This document shows positions 1 to 5,750 of a DNA stretch of 10,124 nucleotides, one piece after another; position 1 is the stretch's first letter, and the number at the start of each line of letters is the position of its first letter. The notes beneath the pieces were generated by a model, which did not search any database, was not told where the DNA came from, and was given only the letters and a program-made list of their open reading frames with translations. The stretch is from positions 1-10,124 of the forward strand of contig JAZNOW010000043.1 in NCBI GenBank assembly GCA_045589355.1, written 5' to 3'. This DNA comes from RUG563 sp045589355. Lineage in GTDB: Bacteria; Bacillota; Clostridia; Christensenellales; Aristaeellaceae. A program made the translations under genes and the position numbers.

Positions 1-957
1 GATGACGGCACGGTGCATCGCATTGGCAACTTCCTGGATGAAGACGGCAAGATGAACGTGCTGGTGCTGACCCAGGCTGTGCAGGCGGACGGCTTTGATT
101 CCGCCGACAGTGCCCTGACCCAGGCCTTCCCCTATGGCGAAGACAATGCCAATGTTGAAAAGTGGTTCATCGGCTGGACCGAAGACGACATCGGTTCCCC
201 CGGCGATAAGAACGACACCAACAATCCGCCCGTGTTCTCCGTCACGGTTTACAATGCGGAAGAACTGTATGCGGCCATTGGCAATTACGACCAAATCATG
301 CTGGGCGCCAACATTGAGGCTACCCTCACGCTGGACACCGACGTGGAACTCCTGCTGAATGGCAACACGCTCACCGGCGGTATCACGAACGAAGGCGACC
401 TGACCATCAGCGGCGGTGTGATCTCCAACGCCAACGCCGGTCTTGTGAACCATGGCAATGCAGAAGTGACCGACGTGACGATGAACGCCGGCAACCCCGC
501 AAACTATGCTGCCATCAGCAATGGCGCCGGCGAAACCACTTACGAGAATTTTGACCTCACTTCCGGCGGCGGCGGTGTGGCGGCGGTGAACGGCGCTCAG
601 GTTACGTTCAAGAGCGGCAGCGTTGCCGTCAACAGTACCAGCACTTCCGGCCGTTATGTCTTCTATGCAGAAGGCGAAGGCTCCGTGATCACCATTGAAG
701 ACGGCGAATTCTCCTTCAGCAAGACGCTGAACCAGAAGCGCGCTTACATTTACGCCTCGCCAGGTACCACCGTTTATGTGAAGGGCGGCACCTTCGGCCC
801 CGCTTCCACCCGCAGCGGCTACACCGCCGGCATTATGGGTGATGGCACTGTGATCATCACCGGCGGTACCTTCGGCTTCGATCCTACTCCCTGGGTGGAA
901 AGCGGCTATACGGCCACCAAGCAGGGCAGCAACTGGATCGTTTCCGCAGAAAACTGA
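1..957 (+). CDS. SipW-type surface protein with beta-helix C-terminus, 5' end missing
   Basis: The frame is open from base 1 and stops at TGA 955-957, leaving 318 visible residues; the signal peptide and start lie upstream of the window. Visible residues 1-64 (ending just before the linker) match residues about 202-253 of the complete neighbour at 1233-2849, including the VLVLTQAVQ / VLVISQAVQ segment and an almost identical linker (SPGDKNDTNNPP). After the linker the sequence becomes a Gly/Asn/Thr-rich run of short beta repeats (LNGNTLTGGITNEGDLTISG, then several VxxGTFG / ITGGTFG turns), typical of a right-handed parallel beta-helix. The C-terminus carries a 'DPTPWVESGYTAT...WIVS' ending of a kind seen in gut Bacillota surface proteins. 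By homology it is a secreted, surface or matrix protein of the TasA/camelysin type; the ligand or role of the helix is unknown. A GTG at 13 is in frame but is internal to the homologous region and is not the start. Confidence 0.85.
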   Translation, partial: DDGTVHRIGNFLDEDGKMNVLVLTQAVQADGFDSADSALTQAFPYGEDNANVEKWFIGWTEDDIGSPGDKNDTNNPPVFSVTVYNAEELYAAIGNYDQIMLGANIEATLTLDTDVELLLNGNTLTGGITNEGDLTISGGVISNANAGLVNHGNAEVTDVTMNAGNPANYAAISNGAGETTYENFDLTSGGGGVAAVNGAQVTFKSGSVAVNSTSTSGRYVFYAEGEGSVITIEDGEFSFSKTLNQKRAYIYASPGTTVYVKGGTFGPASTRSGYTAGIMGDGTVIITGGTFGFDPTPWVESGYTATKQGSNWIVSAEN

Positions 958-970
958 ACCTGTTTCCTGA

Positions 971-990
971 CGCTTTCCCCGGCGGAAGCG
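971..990. other. short hairpin after the truncated surface-protein gene
   Basis: CGCTTTC (971-977) pairs with GGAAGCG (984-990), seven pairs including one T-G, with a six-base loop. No T-run follows, so it is not a terminator by itself. It lies 13 bases after the stop codon and 22 bases before the real terminator, and may protect the 3' end. Weak evidence. Confidence 0.3.
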
Positions 991-1011
991 GGCAAAGAAA
1001 AGCGAAGCGAC

Positions 1012-1047
1012 AAAAGCAGACTGTGTGAAAGCATGGTCTGCTTTTTT
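1012..1047 (+). terminator. intrinsic terminator of the first surface-protein gene
   Basis: AAAAGCAGAC (1012-1021) and GTCTGCTTTT (1036-1045) form a perfect 10-bp stem over a 14-base loop, and the second arm runs into six Ts (1042-1047). It lies about 55 bases after the stop and separates the two surface-protein genes into distinct transcription units. Confidence 0.88.
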
Positions 1048-1112
1048 GCTGTGTTCATCCGTGCTTAAAAAATGTAATAAAAAAGTAACAAAAATAGTGC
1101 CCATACGCTCTT

Positions 1113-1139
1113 TTGTTGGAAGGCGGTTGGTGGTAAAAT
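1113..1139 (+). promoter_or_regulatory. probable extended -10 promoter for the second surface-protein gene
   Basis: TAAAAT at 1134-1139 is preceded by TGG (1131-1133), giving an extended -10 (TGN). TTGTTG at 1113-1118 is a possible -35 with a short 15-base spacer. The predicted leader to the ATG at 1233 is about 90 bases. The upstream segment 1066-1095 is very A-rich and could act as an UP element. Predicted from sequence only. Confidence 0.5.
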
Positions 1140-1175
1140 AGAACAGGATATGGGAAAAATATGCAGAAGATGCTC

Positions 1176-1190
1176 GCCGCAGTATGCGGC
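1176..1190 (+). other. leader hairpin upstream of the second surface-protein gene
   Basis: GCCGCA (1176-1181), loop GTA, TGCGGC (1185-1190) form a perfect 6-bp hairpin in the 5' leader. ACAGG near 1142-1147 could also pair with CCTGT near 1203-1207 to enclose it. No known riboswitch class is recognised; it could affect message stability or translation. Confidence 0.3.
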
Positions 1191-1232
1191 TGCACGCCTG
1201 CGCCTGTCCGAAAAAATGAAGGAGAGATCGTC

Positions 1233-2849
1233 ATGAAAAAATCCACTTTGATCATGATTCTCAGCCTGGTGCTGGCAGTGGCCATCGGCGTGGGTTCCAC
1301 CCTGGCTTACCTGCAGGACACCGATGCTGACGTGAACGTGATGACGCTTGGTTCTGTGTACATCACCCAGAACGAGCAGGAACGGGATGCCGATGGCAAA
1401 CTGGTTCCCTTCACCCCCAATAAGCCCGCTTACCCCGCTGTGTATGAGGAGATTCATTGGGCTCCCGATGGTGAAGGCGCTGATGTGAACGGCACCGAAT
1501 ACTTGGTGTTTGATGACAGCATGAAGAACGTGATCGATAAGATCGTTACCGTCACCAACACCGGCAAGAGCGACGCCTATGTGCGTACCATTGTTGCTAT
1601 TGAAGCCCCTGACTATGACCCTAACGATCTGATTCATGTGAATTACAACGCTGATATAGAGTACACAGCTTGGACCCCTGTGGACATTGGTGGCGTGAAG
1701 TATGTGTATTCTGTCTTTACCTATCCGGAAGCCCTTGCTCCTCAGGAAACTTCCGTTCCTTCTCTGGTGCAGCTGTTCCTGGACAAGAAAGCCAAGAACG
1801 AAGACATTGAAAAGTTCGGCGAAACCTGGGAAGTGCTGGTTATTTCTCAGGCTGTGCAGACCATGGGCTTTGAAGACAGCGAAGATGAAAACGCAACCGC
1901 TGCCAACGAAGCTTTGGATGCCGCTTTCGGCAAAGCCGATGCTACCAACGTGAAAACCTGGTTCGAAGGCATCGACGAAGACGATATCGGTTCCCCCGGG
2001 GATAAGAACGACACCAACAATCCTCCCAAGTTCTATACTGGCGACCCTGCTGAACTGGCGAGCCTGCTTTCCGATGCTTCCGATGCCGAGTCTGGTAATG
2101 TAACCATTGAACTGACCGAAAGCTATGACATGACCGGCTATGACTGGACGCCTGTGTATGTAGACGGTTATCATGGTGCTGATGTGGTTACCGTCAACGG
2201 CAATGGCAATCGCATCAAAGGCTTGAGCGCCCCCTTGTACAGCGGCGGTTTTGCCGGTGGCAGCGGTATTGTGATCAATGACCTGACGATTATTGATGCC
2301 GATATGACCGATGAAGACAATACCTATGCCGCAACTGGTTACGGTGCATTTATTTGTGCCATCGACTCCATGGACATCATTGAGCTGAACAACTGTCACC
2401 TGCTCGATTCCAAGGTATTCGGCAGCCGCACCGGCGGTCTGGTTGGCTGGACTTCCGGCTACAATGTGACGTCGGACGGTCCTGTCGATTCCTATATCAA
2501 CATCAAGAATTGTTCTGTTGAAAACTGTGAAATCAGCGGCAATGGTACGGTGGGCGCCATTAACGGCCATGCCGGCTGTAACCCTGCCACCTATACTACC
2601 ATTGAAAATTGCACGGTGAAGAATTGTACGCTGATCTCCTATGATGACAGCTACCGTGTGGGCGTTGTTCTGGGTACGGCCAATGTTGGCGAAGTGACCA
2701 TCAAGAACATCACCGAAGAAGGCAACACTGTCAAGCAGATGAATGGCAGCACGGAAATTGCACGGCCCGCTGGCCAGAGCAATCTGTATGGCCGCTTTGT
2801 GCCCGGCAGCACCGGTAAACTGGTGATTGACGGCACCGAAATCGACTGA
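1233..2849 (+). CDS. SipW-dependent signal peptide surface protein, TasA/camelysin-like with beta-helix tip
   Basis: The product has 538 residues. The start is the ATG at 1233: AAGGAG (1219-1224) lies 8 bases upstream and it begins a proper signal sequence. Residues 1-31 are a lysine pair, a hydrophobic stretch and then STLAYLQDTD, the hallmark of signal peptides cut by SipW-type peptidases (cut expected after Ala25, as in TasA). Residues about 30-250 resemble the TasA/camelysin fold, with the strand VTVTNTGKSDAYVRTIVAIE near 107-126. Residues 254-265 are the linker SPGDKNDTNNPP shared with the upstream paralogue. Residues about 270-538 are beta-helix-like, with GLUG-type turns and repeated 'INDLTI', 'IELNNCHL', 'IKNCSVENC', 'IENCTVKNC' rungs; an Asn-Cys ladder is visible. 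It is inferred to be exported and to form or decorate an extracellular fibre or matrix. No SipW peptidase or sortase gene is in the window. A longer start at 1161 is possible but has no ribosome site. Confidence 0.88.
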   Translation: MKKSTLIMILSLVLAVAIGVGSTLAYLQDTDADVNVMTLGSVYITQNEQERDADGKLVPFTPNKPAYPAVYEEIHWAPDGEGADVNGTEYLVFDDSMKNVIDKIVTVTNTGKSDAYVRTIVAIEAPDYDPNDLIHVNYNADIEYTAWTPVDIGGVKYVYSVFTYPEALAPQETSVPSLVQLFLDKKAKNEDIEKFGETWEVLVISQAVQTMGFEDSEDENATAANEALDAAFGKADATNVKTWFEGIDEDDIGSPGDKNDTNNPPKFYTGDPAELASLLSDASDAESGNVTIELTESYDMTGYDWTPVYVDGYHGADVVTVNGNGNRIKGLSAPLYSGGFAGGSGIVINDLTIIDADMTDEDNTYAATGYGAFICAIDSMDIIELNNCHLLDSKVFGSRTGGLVGWTSGYNVTSDGPVDSYINIKNCSVENCEISGNGTVGAINGHAGCNPATYTTIENCTVKNCTLISYDDSYRVGVVLGTANVGEVTIKNITEEGNTVKQMNGSTEIARPAGQSNLYGRFVPGSTGKLVIDGTEID

Positions 2850-2863
2850 TTTCAAAGCATTTG

Positions 2864-2892
2864 TCCCCTCCCGTTTGGGAGGGGATTTTTTT
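2864..2892 (+). terminator. strong intrinsic terminator after the second surface-protein gene
   Basis: TCCCCTCCC (2864-2872), loop GTTT, GGGAGGGGA (2877-2885) form a perfect 9-bp GC-rich stem, followed by seven Ts (2886-2892). It starts 15 bases after the stop and insulates the surface-protein gene from the MATE gene. Confidence 0.93.
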
Positions 2893-2925
2893 GTATGCAG
2901 TTTGATGTGTGGGTGCAAAATCCCG

Positions 2926-2954
2926 TTGACGGCAGGGGGGATAGGGGATACAAT
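2926..2954 (+). promoter_or_regulatory. sigma-A type promoter for the MATE transporter
   Basis: TTGACG (2926-2931) and TACAAT (2949-2954) are separated by 17 bases, close to the vegetative consensus. A second -10-like TATAAT overlaps at 2954-2959, but its distance from TTGACG (22 bases) is too long. The start codon at 2995 is about 35 bases downstream, so the leader is short. Confidence 0.72.
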
Positions 2955-2994
2955 ATAATTGCGGGGGAATGGCCCCTGCAAAGGAGGAAAAAGT

Positions 2995-4380
2995 ATGGCG
3001 CGTGGGAAAGTGCACTCGCTGGACATGATTGAAGGGCGGATACTGCCCCAATTGATTCGTTTTTCCTTGCCGTTGATGGTGACCAGCCTGCTGCAGCTTT
3101 TTTACAATGCGGCGGATATGGTGGTGGTGGGCCAGTTTGCCGGGGCGGAAAGCCTGGCGGCAGTGGGCTCCACCGGCGCGCTGATCAACCTGATCACCAA
3201 TCTGTTCATCGGTTTTTCGCTGGGCGCCAATGTGGTGATCGCCCATGCAAACGGGGCCAAGGATCAGAAGGCAATTACGAAGAACGTGCACACCGCCATC
3301 ACCCTGAGCCTGATTTGCGGGGTGGTGGTGATGGTGATCGGGCTGGTGGCGGCGCGGCCTCTTCTGCAGATGATGGGCAGCCCCGACGACGTGATCGACA
3401 AAGCCACCTTGTATGTGCAGCTCTTTTTCCTGGGCATGCCGGTGAACCTTTTGTACAACTTCGGCGCCGGCATCATGCGGGCCGTGGGGGATACCAGGCG
3501 CCCCTTGTTTTACCTGTCCATTTCGGGGCTGGTGAACGTGCTGCTGAACCTGGTGCTGGTGATCGGCTTCCATATGGACGTGGCGGGCGTGGCCATTGCC
3601 ACGGTGGCCAGCCAGGTGCTCAGCGCTGTATTTGTTATCCGCCACCTGACGCATACCGACGAAAGCATCCGGCTGGACCTGAAAAAGCTGGGGCTGGATT
3701 TGAAATGCGTGAAGGAGATCGTGCGGGTGGGCCTGCCGGCGGGCATCCAGAGCAGCCTGTTCAGCCTGTCCAACGTGATCATCCAGTCTTCCGTCAACGC
3801 CCAGGGCTCCGTCTGGATGGCGGGCAATGCGGCGGCGGCCAATGTGGAAGGCTTTGTGTGGGTGAGCATGAACTCCATCGCCCAGGGCACGCTGACCTTC
3901 TCCAGCGCCAACCGGGGCGCCCGGGAATACAAGCGGGTGCGGCAGGTGCTGTGGGTGAGCCTTGGCACGGTGGCCGTTGTGGGGCTGGCGGTGGGTATGC
4001 TGGCCTACGCCTTTGCGGATACGCTGCTGGGGCTGTATAACGGCGAACTGGCGGTGATCGAAAAAGGGCTGGTGCGCATGGCCATCATTATGCCCACCTA
4101 TTTCCTGTGCGGCATGATGGACGTGACCGGCAGCCAGATGCGGGGCATGGGCTATTCCATTGCCCCCATGATCGTCAGCCTTTCCGGCGCCTGCGCCTTC
4201 CGGCTGTTGTGGGTGTACACCATCTATGCGGCGGACCCGCGGATGATCGTCCTTTATTATTCTTACCCCATCTCCTGGGGGCTTACGTTCCTGATCCATC
4301 TGGGGTGCTATGTGTTCCTGGCCCGGCCGAAAATGAAGCGGCAGGAAAAGACGGATGCGGCGGCGGAAGCCGGCCTGTAA
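2995..4380 (+). CDS. MATE family multidrug/cation antiporter
   Basis: The product has 461 residues, the usual length for this family. The ATG at 2995 is preceded by AAGGAGG (2981-2987) at 7 bases; a TTG further upstream lacks a site. The protein is a polytopic inner-membrane exporter that by family uses a Na+ or H+ gradient to expel cationic or other drugs and metabolites. Two homologous six-helix halves can be seen: the first opens with RFSLPLMVTSLLQLFYNAAD (22-41) and VVVGQFAGAESLAAVGSTGA, the second with VRVGLPAGIQSSLFSLSNVI (244-263). The signature GAGIMRAVGDTRRP lies at 157-170, and the equivalent DVTGSQMRGMGYSIAP at 376-391. The C-terminus is charged and cytoplasmic (KMKRQEK). The gene has its own promoter and sits alone. 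No terminator follows immediately; hairpin repeats follow. Its substrate cannot be told from sequence. Confidence 0.93.
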   Translation: MARGKVHSLDMIEGRILPQLIRFSLPLMVTSLLQLFYNAADMVVVGQFAGAESLAAVGSTGALINLITNLFIGFSLGANVVIAHANGAKDQKAITKNVHTAITLSLICGVVVMVIGLVAARPLLQMMGSPDDVIDKATLYVQLFFLGMPVNLLYNFGAGIMRAVGDTRRPLFYLSISGLVNVLLNLVLVIGFHMDVAGVAIATVASQVLSAVFVIRHLTHTDESIRLDLKKLGLDLKCVKEIVRVGLPAGIQSSLFSLSNVIIQSSVNAQGSVWMAGNAAAANVEGFVWVSMNSIAQGTLTFSSANRGAREYKRVRQVLWVSLGTVAVVGLAVGMLAYAFADTLLGLYNGELAVIEKGLVRMAIIMPTYFLCGMMDVTGSQMRGMGYSIAPMIVSLSGACAFRLLWVYTIYAADPRMIVLYYSYPISWGLTFLIHLGCYVFLARPKMKRQEKTDAAAEAGL

Positions 4381-4445
4381 GGCGAATCATTCGGAGATAC
4401 AGATTGTTCATGATATTGCCAGGGAGGGACTTGCACAACTCGACC

Positions 4446-4558
4446 GGAGCAGGGGGCTCCACGGCAGGGACATCGCCCCTGCACCCACCAGGGGCATCAC
4501 CCCTGGACCCAGTGCGCGATATTGCTTGATTTATCAAAAGAGGTAGTGTCCGCGTGCT
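4446..4558 (-). repeat. hairpin repeat block 1, unit a0 (degenerate partial copy)
   Basis: This is the outermost unit of the minus-oriented block. It opens with the block's 15-mer in the form GGAGCAGGGGGCTCC (4446-4460), then has two hairpins in a row: 4464-4482 (GCAGGGAC / GCCCCTGC) and 4488-4506 (CCAGGGG / CCCCTGG). It continues with ACCCAGTGCGCGATA and GCGTGCTGCTTGCG, which match units a1 and a2. Each hairpin has one A-C or C-A mismatch on the plus strand that becomes a G-U pair in RNA of the minus strand. The preceding 4381-4445 follows the MATE stop and holds nothing I recognise beyond a tiny CGAA/TTCG palindrome at 4383-4393. Confidence 0.7.
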
Positions 4559-4874
4559 GCTTGCGAAAAAACGAAGCAGGGGGCTCCGCGGCAGGGGCAT
4601 CGCCCCTGCACCCAGTACGCGATAACGCGCAACTTATCCATTAAAACTGTTTCCGCGCGCTGCTTGCGAAACGGCGAAGCAGGGGGCTCCGCGCCCCCCG
4701 TACCCCTGCGGCAGGGAGATCCGCCCTGCACCCTGCCTGCGACTAAACAGGATGCATCGAAAACGGTTGTTTCCGCATGACGCTTGAGAAAAACAAGCGG
4801 TTTTAGCCACGGGCGCAATGAAAACAAAGAAAAAGCCGGGAGAGAACACTCGCTTTCTCCCCGGCATTTTTGTT
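4559..4874 (-). repeat. 316-bp tandem duplication, copy 1 (repeat units a1 and b1)
   Basis: It starts at GCTTGC (4559) and recurs at 4875 with an offset of 316-317 bases. It holds two related subunits, each led by GAAGCAGGGGGCTCC (4573 and 4676). Subunit a1 has a perfect 8+3+8 hairpin at 4591-4609. Subunit b1 has the equivalent at 4711-4729 with one mismatch, and a GGGGGC/GCCCCC stem just before it. A conserved CGCTTG/CAAGCG hairpin at 4781-4799 and the segment GCCACGGGCGCAATGAAAAC (4806-4825) follow. Read on the minus strand, the unit aligns with the plus-strand units at 5364-5745 (shared ACTGGGTGCAGGGGCGATGCCCC core). Open frames across it encode low-complexity peptides and are not taken as genes. 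Confidence 0.8.
4835..4871 (+). terminator. terminator-like hairpin closing duplication copy 1
   Basis: GCCGGGAGAG (4835-4844) pairs with CTCCCCGGC (4857-4865) with one bulged C and a short extension, followed by ATTTTT. On the opposite strand the A-rich 4826-4834 gives a weaker T-run, so it may act in both directions. It is the first credible plus-strand terminator after the MATE stop, 455 bases downstream. Confidence 0.6.
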
Positions 4875-5150
4875 GCTTGCAAAACGGTGAAGCAGGGGGC
4901 TCCTCGGCAGGGGCATCGCCCCTGCACCCAGTACGCGATAACGCACAACTTATCCATAAAACCTGTTTCCGCGCGCTGCTTGAAGGAATGACGAAGCAGG
5001 GGGCTCCGCGCCCCCTGTACCCCTCGGCAGGGCGATCCGCCCTGCACCCTTCCTGCGACAAAACAGGATGTATCAAAAAAACAGTGCTTCCGCATGACGC
5101 TTGAGAAAACCAAGCGGTTTCAGCCACGGGCGCAATGAAAACGAAAAAAA
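4875..5150 (-). repeat. 316-bp tandem duplication, copy 2 (repeat units a2 and b2)
   Basis: This is the second copy of the element at 4559. Subunits start with GAAGCAGGGGGCTCC at 4889 and 4993. Both core hairpins are perfect: 4907-4925 (GCAGGGGC/GCCCCTGC) and 5027-5045 (GCAGGGCG/CGCCCTGC). The CGCTTG/CAAGCG hairpin and the GCCACGGGCGCAATGAAAAC segment are kept (to about 5142). Differences from copy 1 are scattered point changes and small indels, so the duplication is not very recent. Its closing terminator is listed separately because its sequence differs from that of copy 1. Confidence 0.8.
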
Positions 5151-5190
5151 GAGCGGCTGAGAGAATTTATTCTCTCACCGCTTCTTTTTT
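5144..5190. terminator. bidirectional terminator at the end of duplication copy 2
   Basis: GCGG-c-TGAGAGAA (5153-5165), loop TTTA, TTCTCTCACCGC (5170-5181) form a 12-bp stem with one bulged C. It is followed by TTC and six Ts (5185-5190) on the plus strand and preceded by seven As (5144-5150), which make a T-run on the minus strand. It can stop MATE read-through from the left and transcripts of the prolyl isomerase gene from the right. Confidence 0.78.
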
Positions 5191-5363
5191 ATCGTTTTCA
5201 CCGGATGCCTAAGCATCCGGCCGGCGGTGGAACACCGCCCAGCCCGTGGGCGGCAGTGCCGCAGCCAATTCGCAATGTGTCGGTCTTTTCTCTCAAACGT
5301 GTTTGTGCGTGTACGGCGGGGCACGTTCGATTCGCAATGTTTCGATTTTCTTATAAGCTGCAG
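5191..5363. other. inter-block region with packed hairpins and a short direct repeat
   Basis: No gene is supported here. From left to right it holds CCGGATGC-CTAA-GCATCCGG (5201-5220), GGCGGTG-GAA-CACCGCC (5223-5239), a small GCCC/GGGC pair (5242-5251) and CGGCA-G-TGCCG (5251-5261), that is, four stems in 61 bases. A roughly 21-base direct repeat follows: ATTCGCAATGTGTCGG.. starting at 5268 and ATTCGCAATGTTTCGA.. starting at 5330. AACGTG (near 5295) and CACGTT (near 5322) form an inverted pair between them. It marks the turning point between the minus-oriented and plus-oriented repeat blocks. Confidence 0.6.
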
Positions 5364-5745
5364 CGGGAAATTGCTTGATAGCCAAGCCAATTACATCCGC
5401 TACCGGGTGCAGGGATGATATCCCTGCTGGGGTGTGGGGTGAAACCCCGCATTGTTTCCTCAAGCCCCGGCGGGAAATTGTTTGTTCGACAATTCCACTA
5501 CATCCGCAAAAGGGTCAAGGGCCAATGGCCCTTGTGGGGTGCAGGGGTGAAACCCCGCAGGGTTCCCTCAAGCCGCAGCGGGAAATTGCTTGTGCTGTAC
5601 GTCAACTACTTCCGCCACTGGGTCCAGGGGCGATGCCCCTGGTGAAACCCCGCATGGTTTCCTCAAGCCCCAGCGGGAAACAGTTTGTTCGCCAAACCGA
5701 CTACTTCCGCCACTGGGTCCAGGGATGGCATCCCTGGTCCGCTGC
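5364..5745 (+). repeat. hairpin repeat block 2, four tandem units of 95-108 bp
   Basis: Units begin with CGGGAAA at 5364, 5471, 5579 and 5674 (spacing 107, 108 and 95; the last unit is cut short near the prolyl isomerase stop). Each has a 19-base hairpin with an 8-bp stem and 3-base loop: 5409-5427 (GCAGGGAT/ATCCCTGC), 5516-5534 (CAAGGGCC/GGCCCTTG), 5624-5642 (CCAGGGGC/GCCCCTGG) and 5719-5737 (CCAGGGAT/ATCCCTGG). All are perfect although the arm sequences differ. Units 1 and 2 add a second hairpin, GGGGT-GAA-ACCCC, which is reduced in unit 3. TTTCC...GGGAAA at the unit junctions gives a third stem. The flanks CCGCCACTGGGTCCAGGGG match the minus strand of block 1. Confidence 0.85.
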
Positions 5746-5750
5746 TGGGG

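Noticed and set aside
1161..1232. start of the SipW-type protein at ATG 1161
   Set aside because: It would place 24 residues before the lysine-led signal peptide and lacks a ribosome site, whereas ATG 1233 has AAGGAG at 8 bases.
1065..3026. 653-codon open frame on the minus strand
   Set aside because: It is antisense to the SipW-type protein across its whole length, crosses a terminator and a promoter, and encodes no recognisable domain. Long antisense frames are expected in GC-rich DNA.
2731..4299. 522-codon minus-strand frame rich in His, Gln and Gly
   Set aside because: It is antisense to the MATE gene, has extreme composition typical of a shadow frame, and crosses the terminator at 2864-2892.
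4534..5127. 197-codon and 159-codon minus-strand frames with repeated GCRGDAP / VQGRCPC peptides
   Set aside because: The peptide repetition simply mirrors the DNA hairpin repeats. Both frames read equally well, no ribosome site fits, and they cross a terminator. They are a product of the repeat family.
4446..5745. CRISPR array
   Set aside because: The repeats are long, imperfect and unevenly spaced, the intervening parts are themselves related between units, and no cas gene is near.
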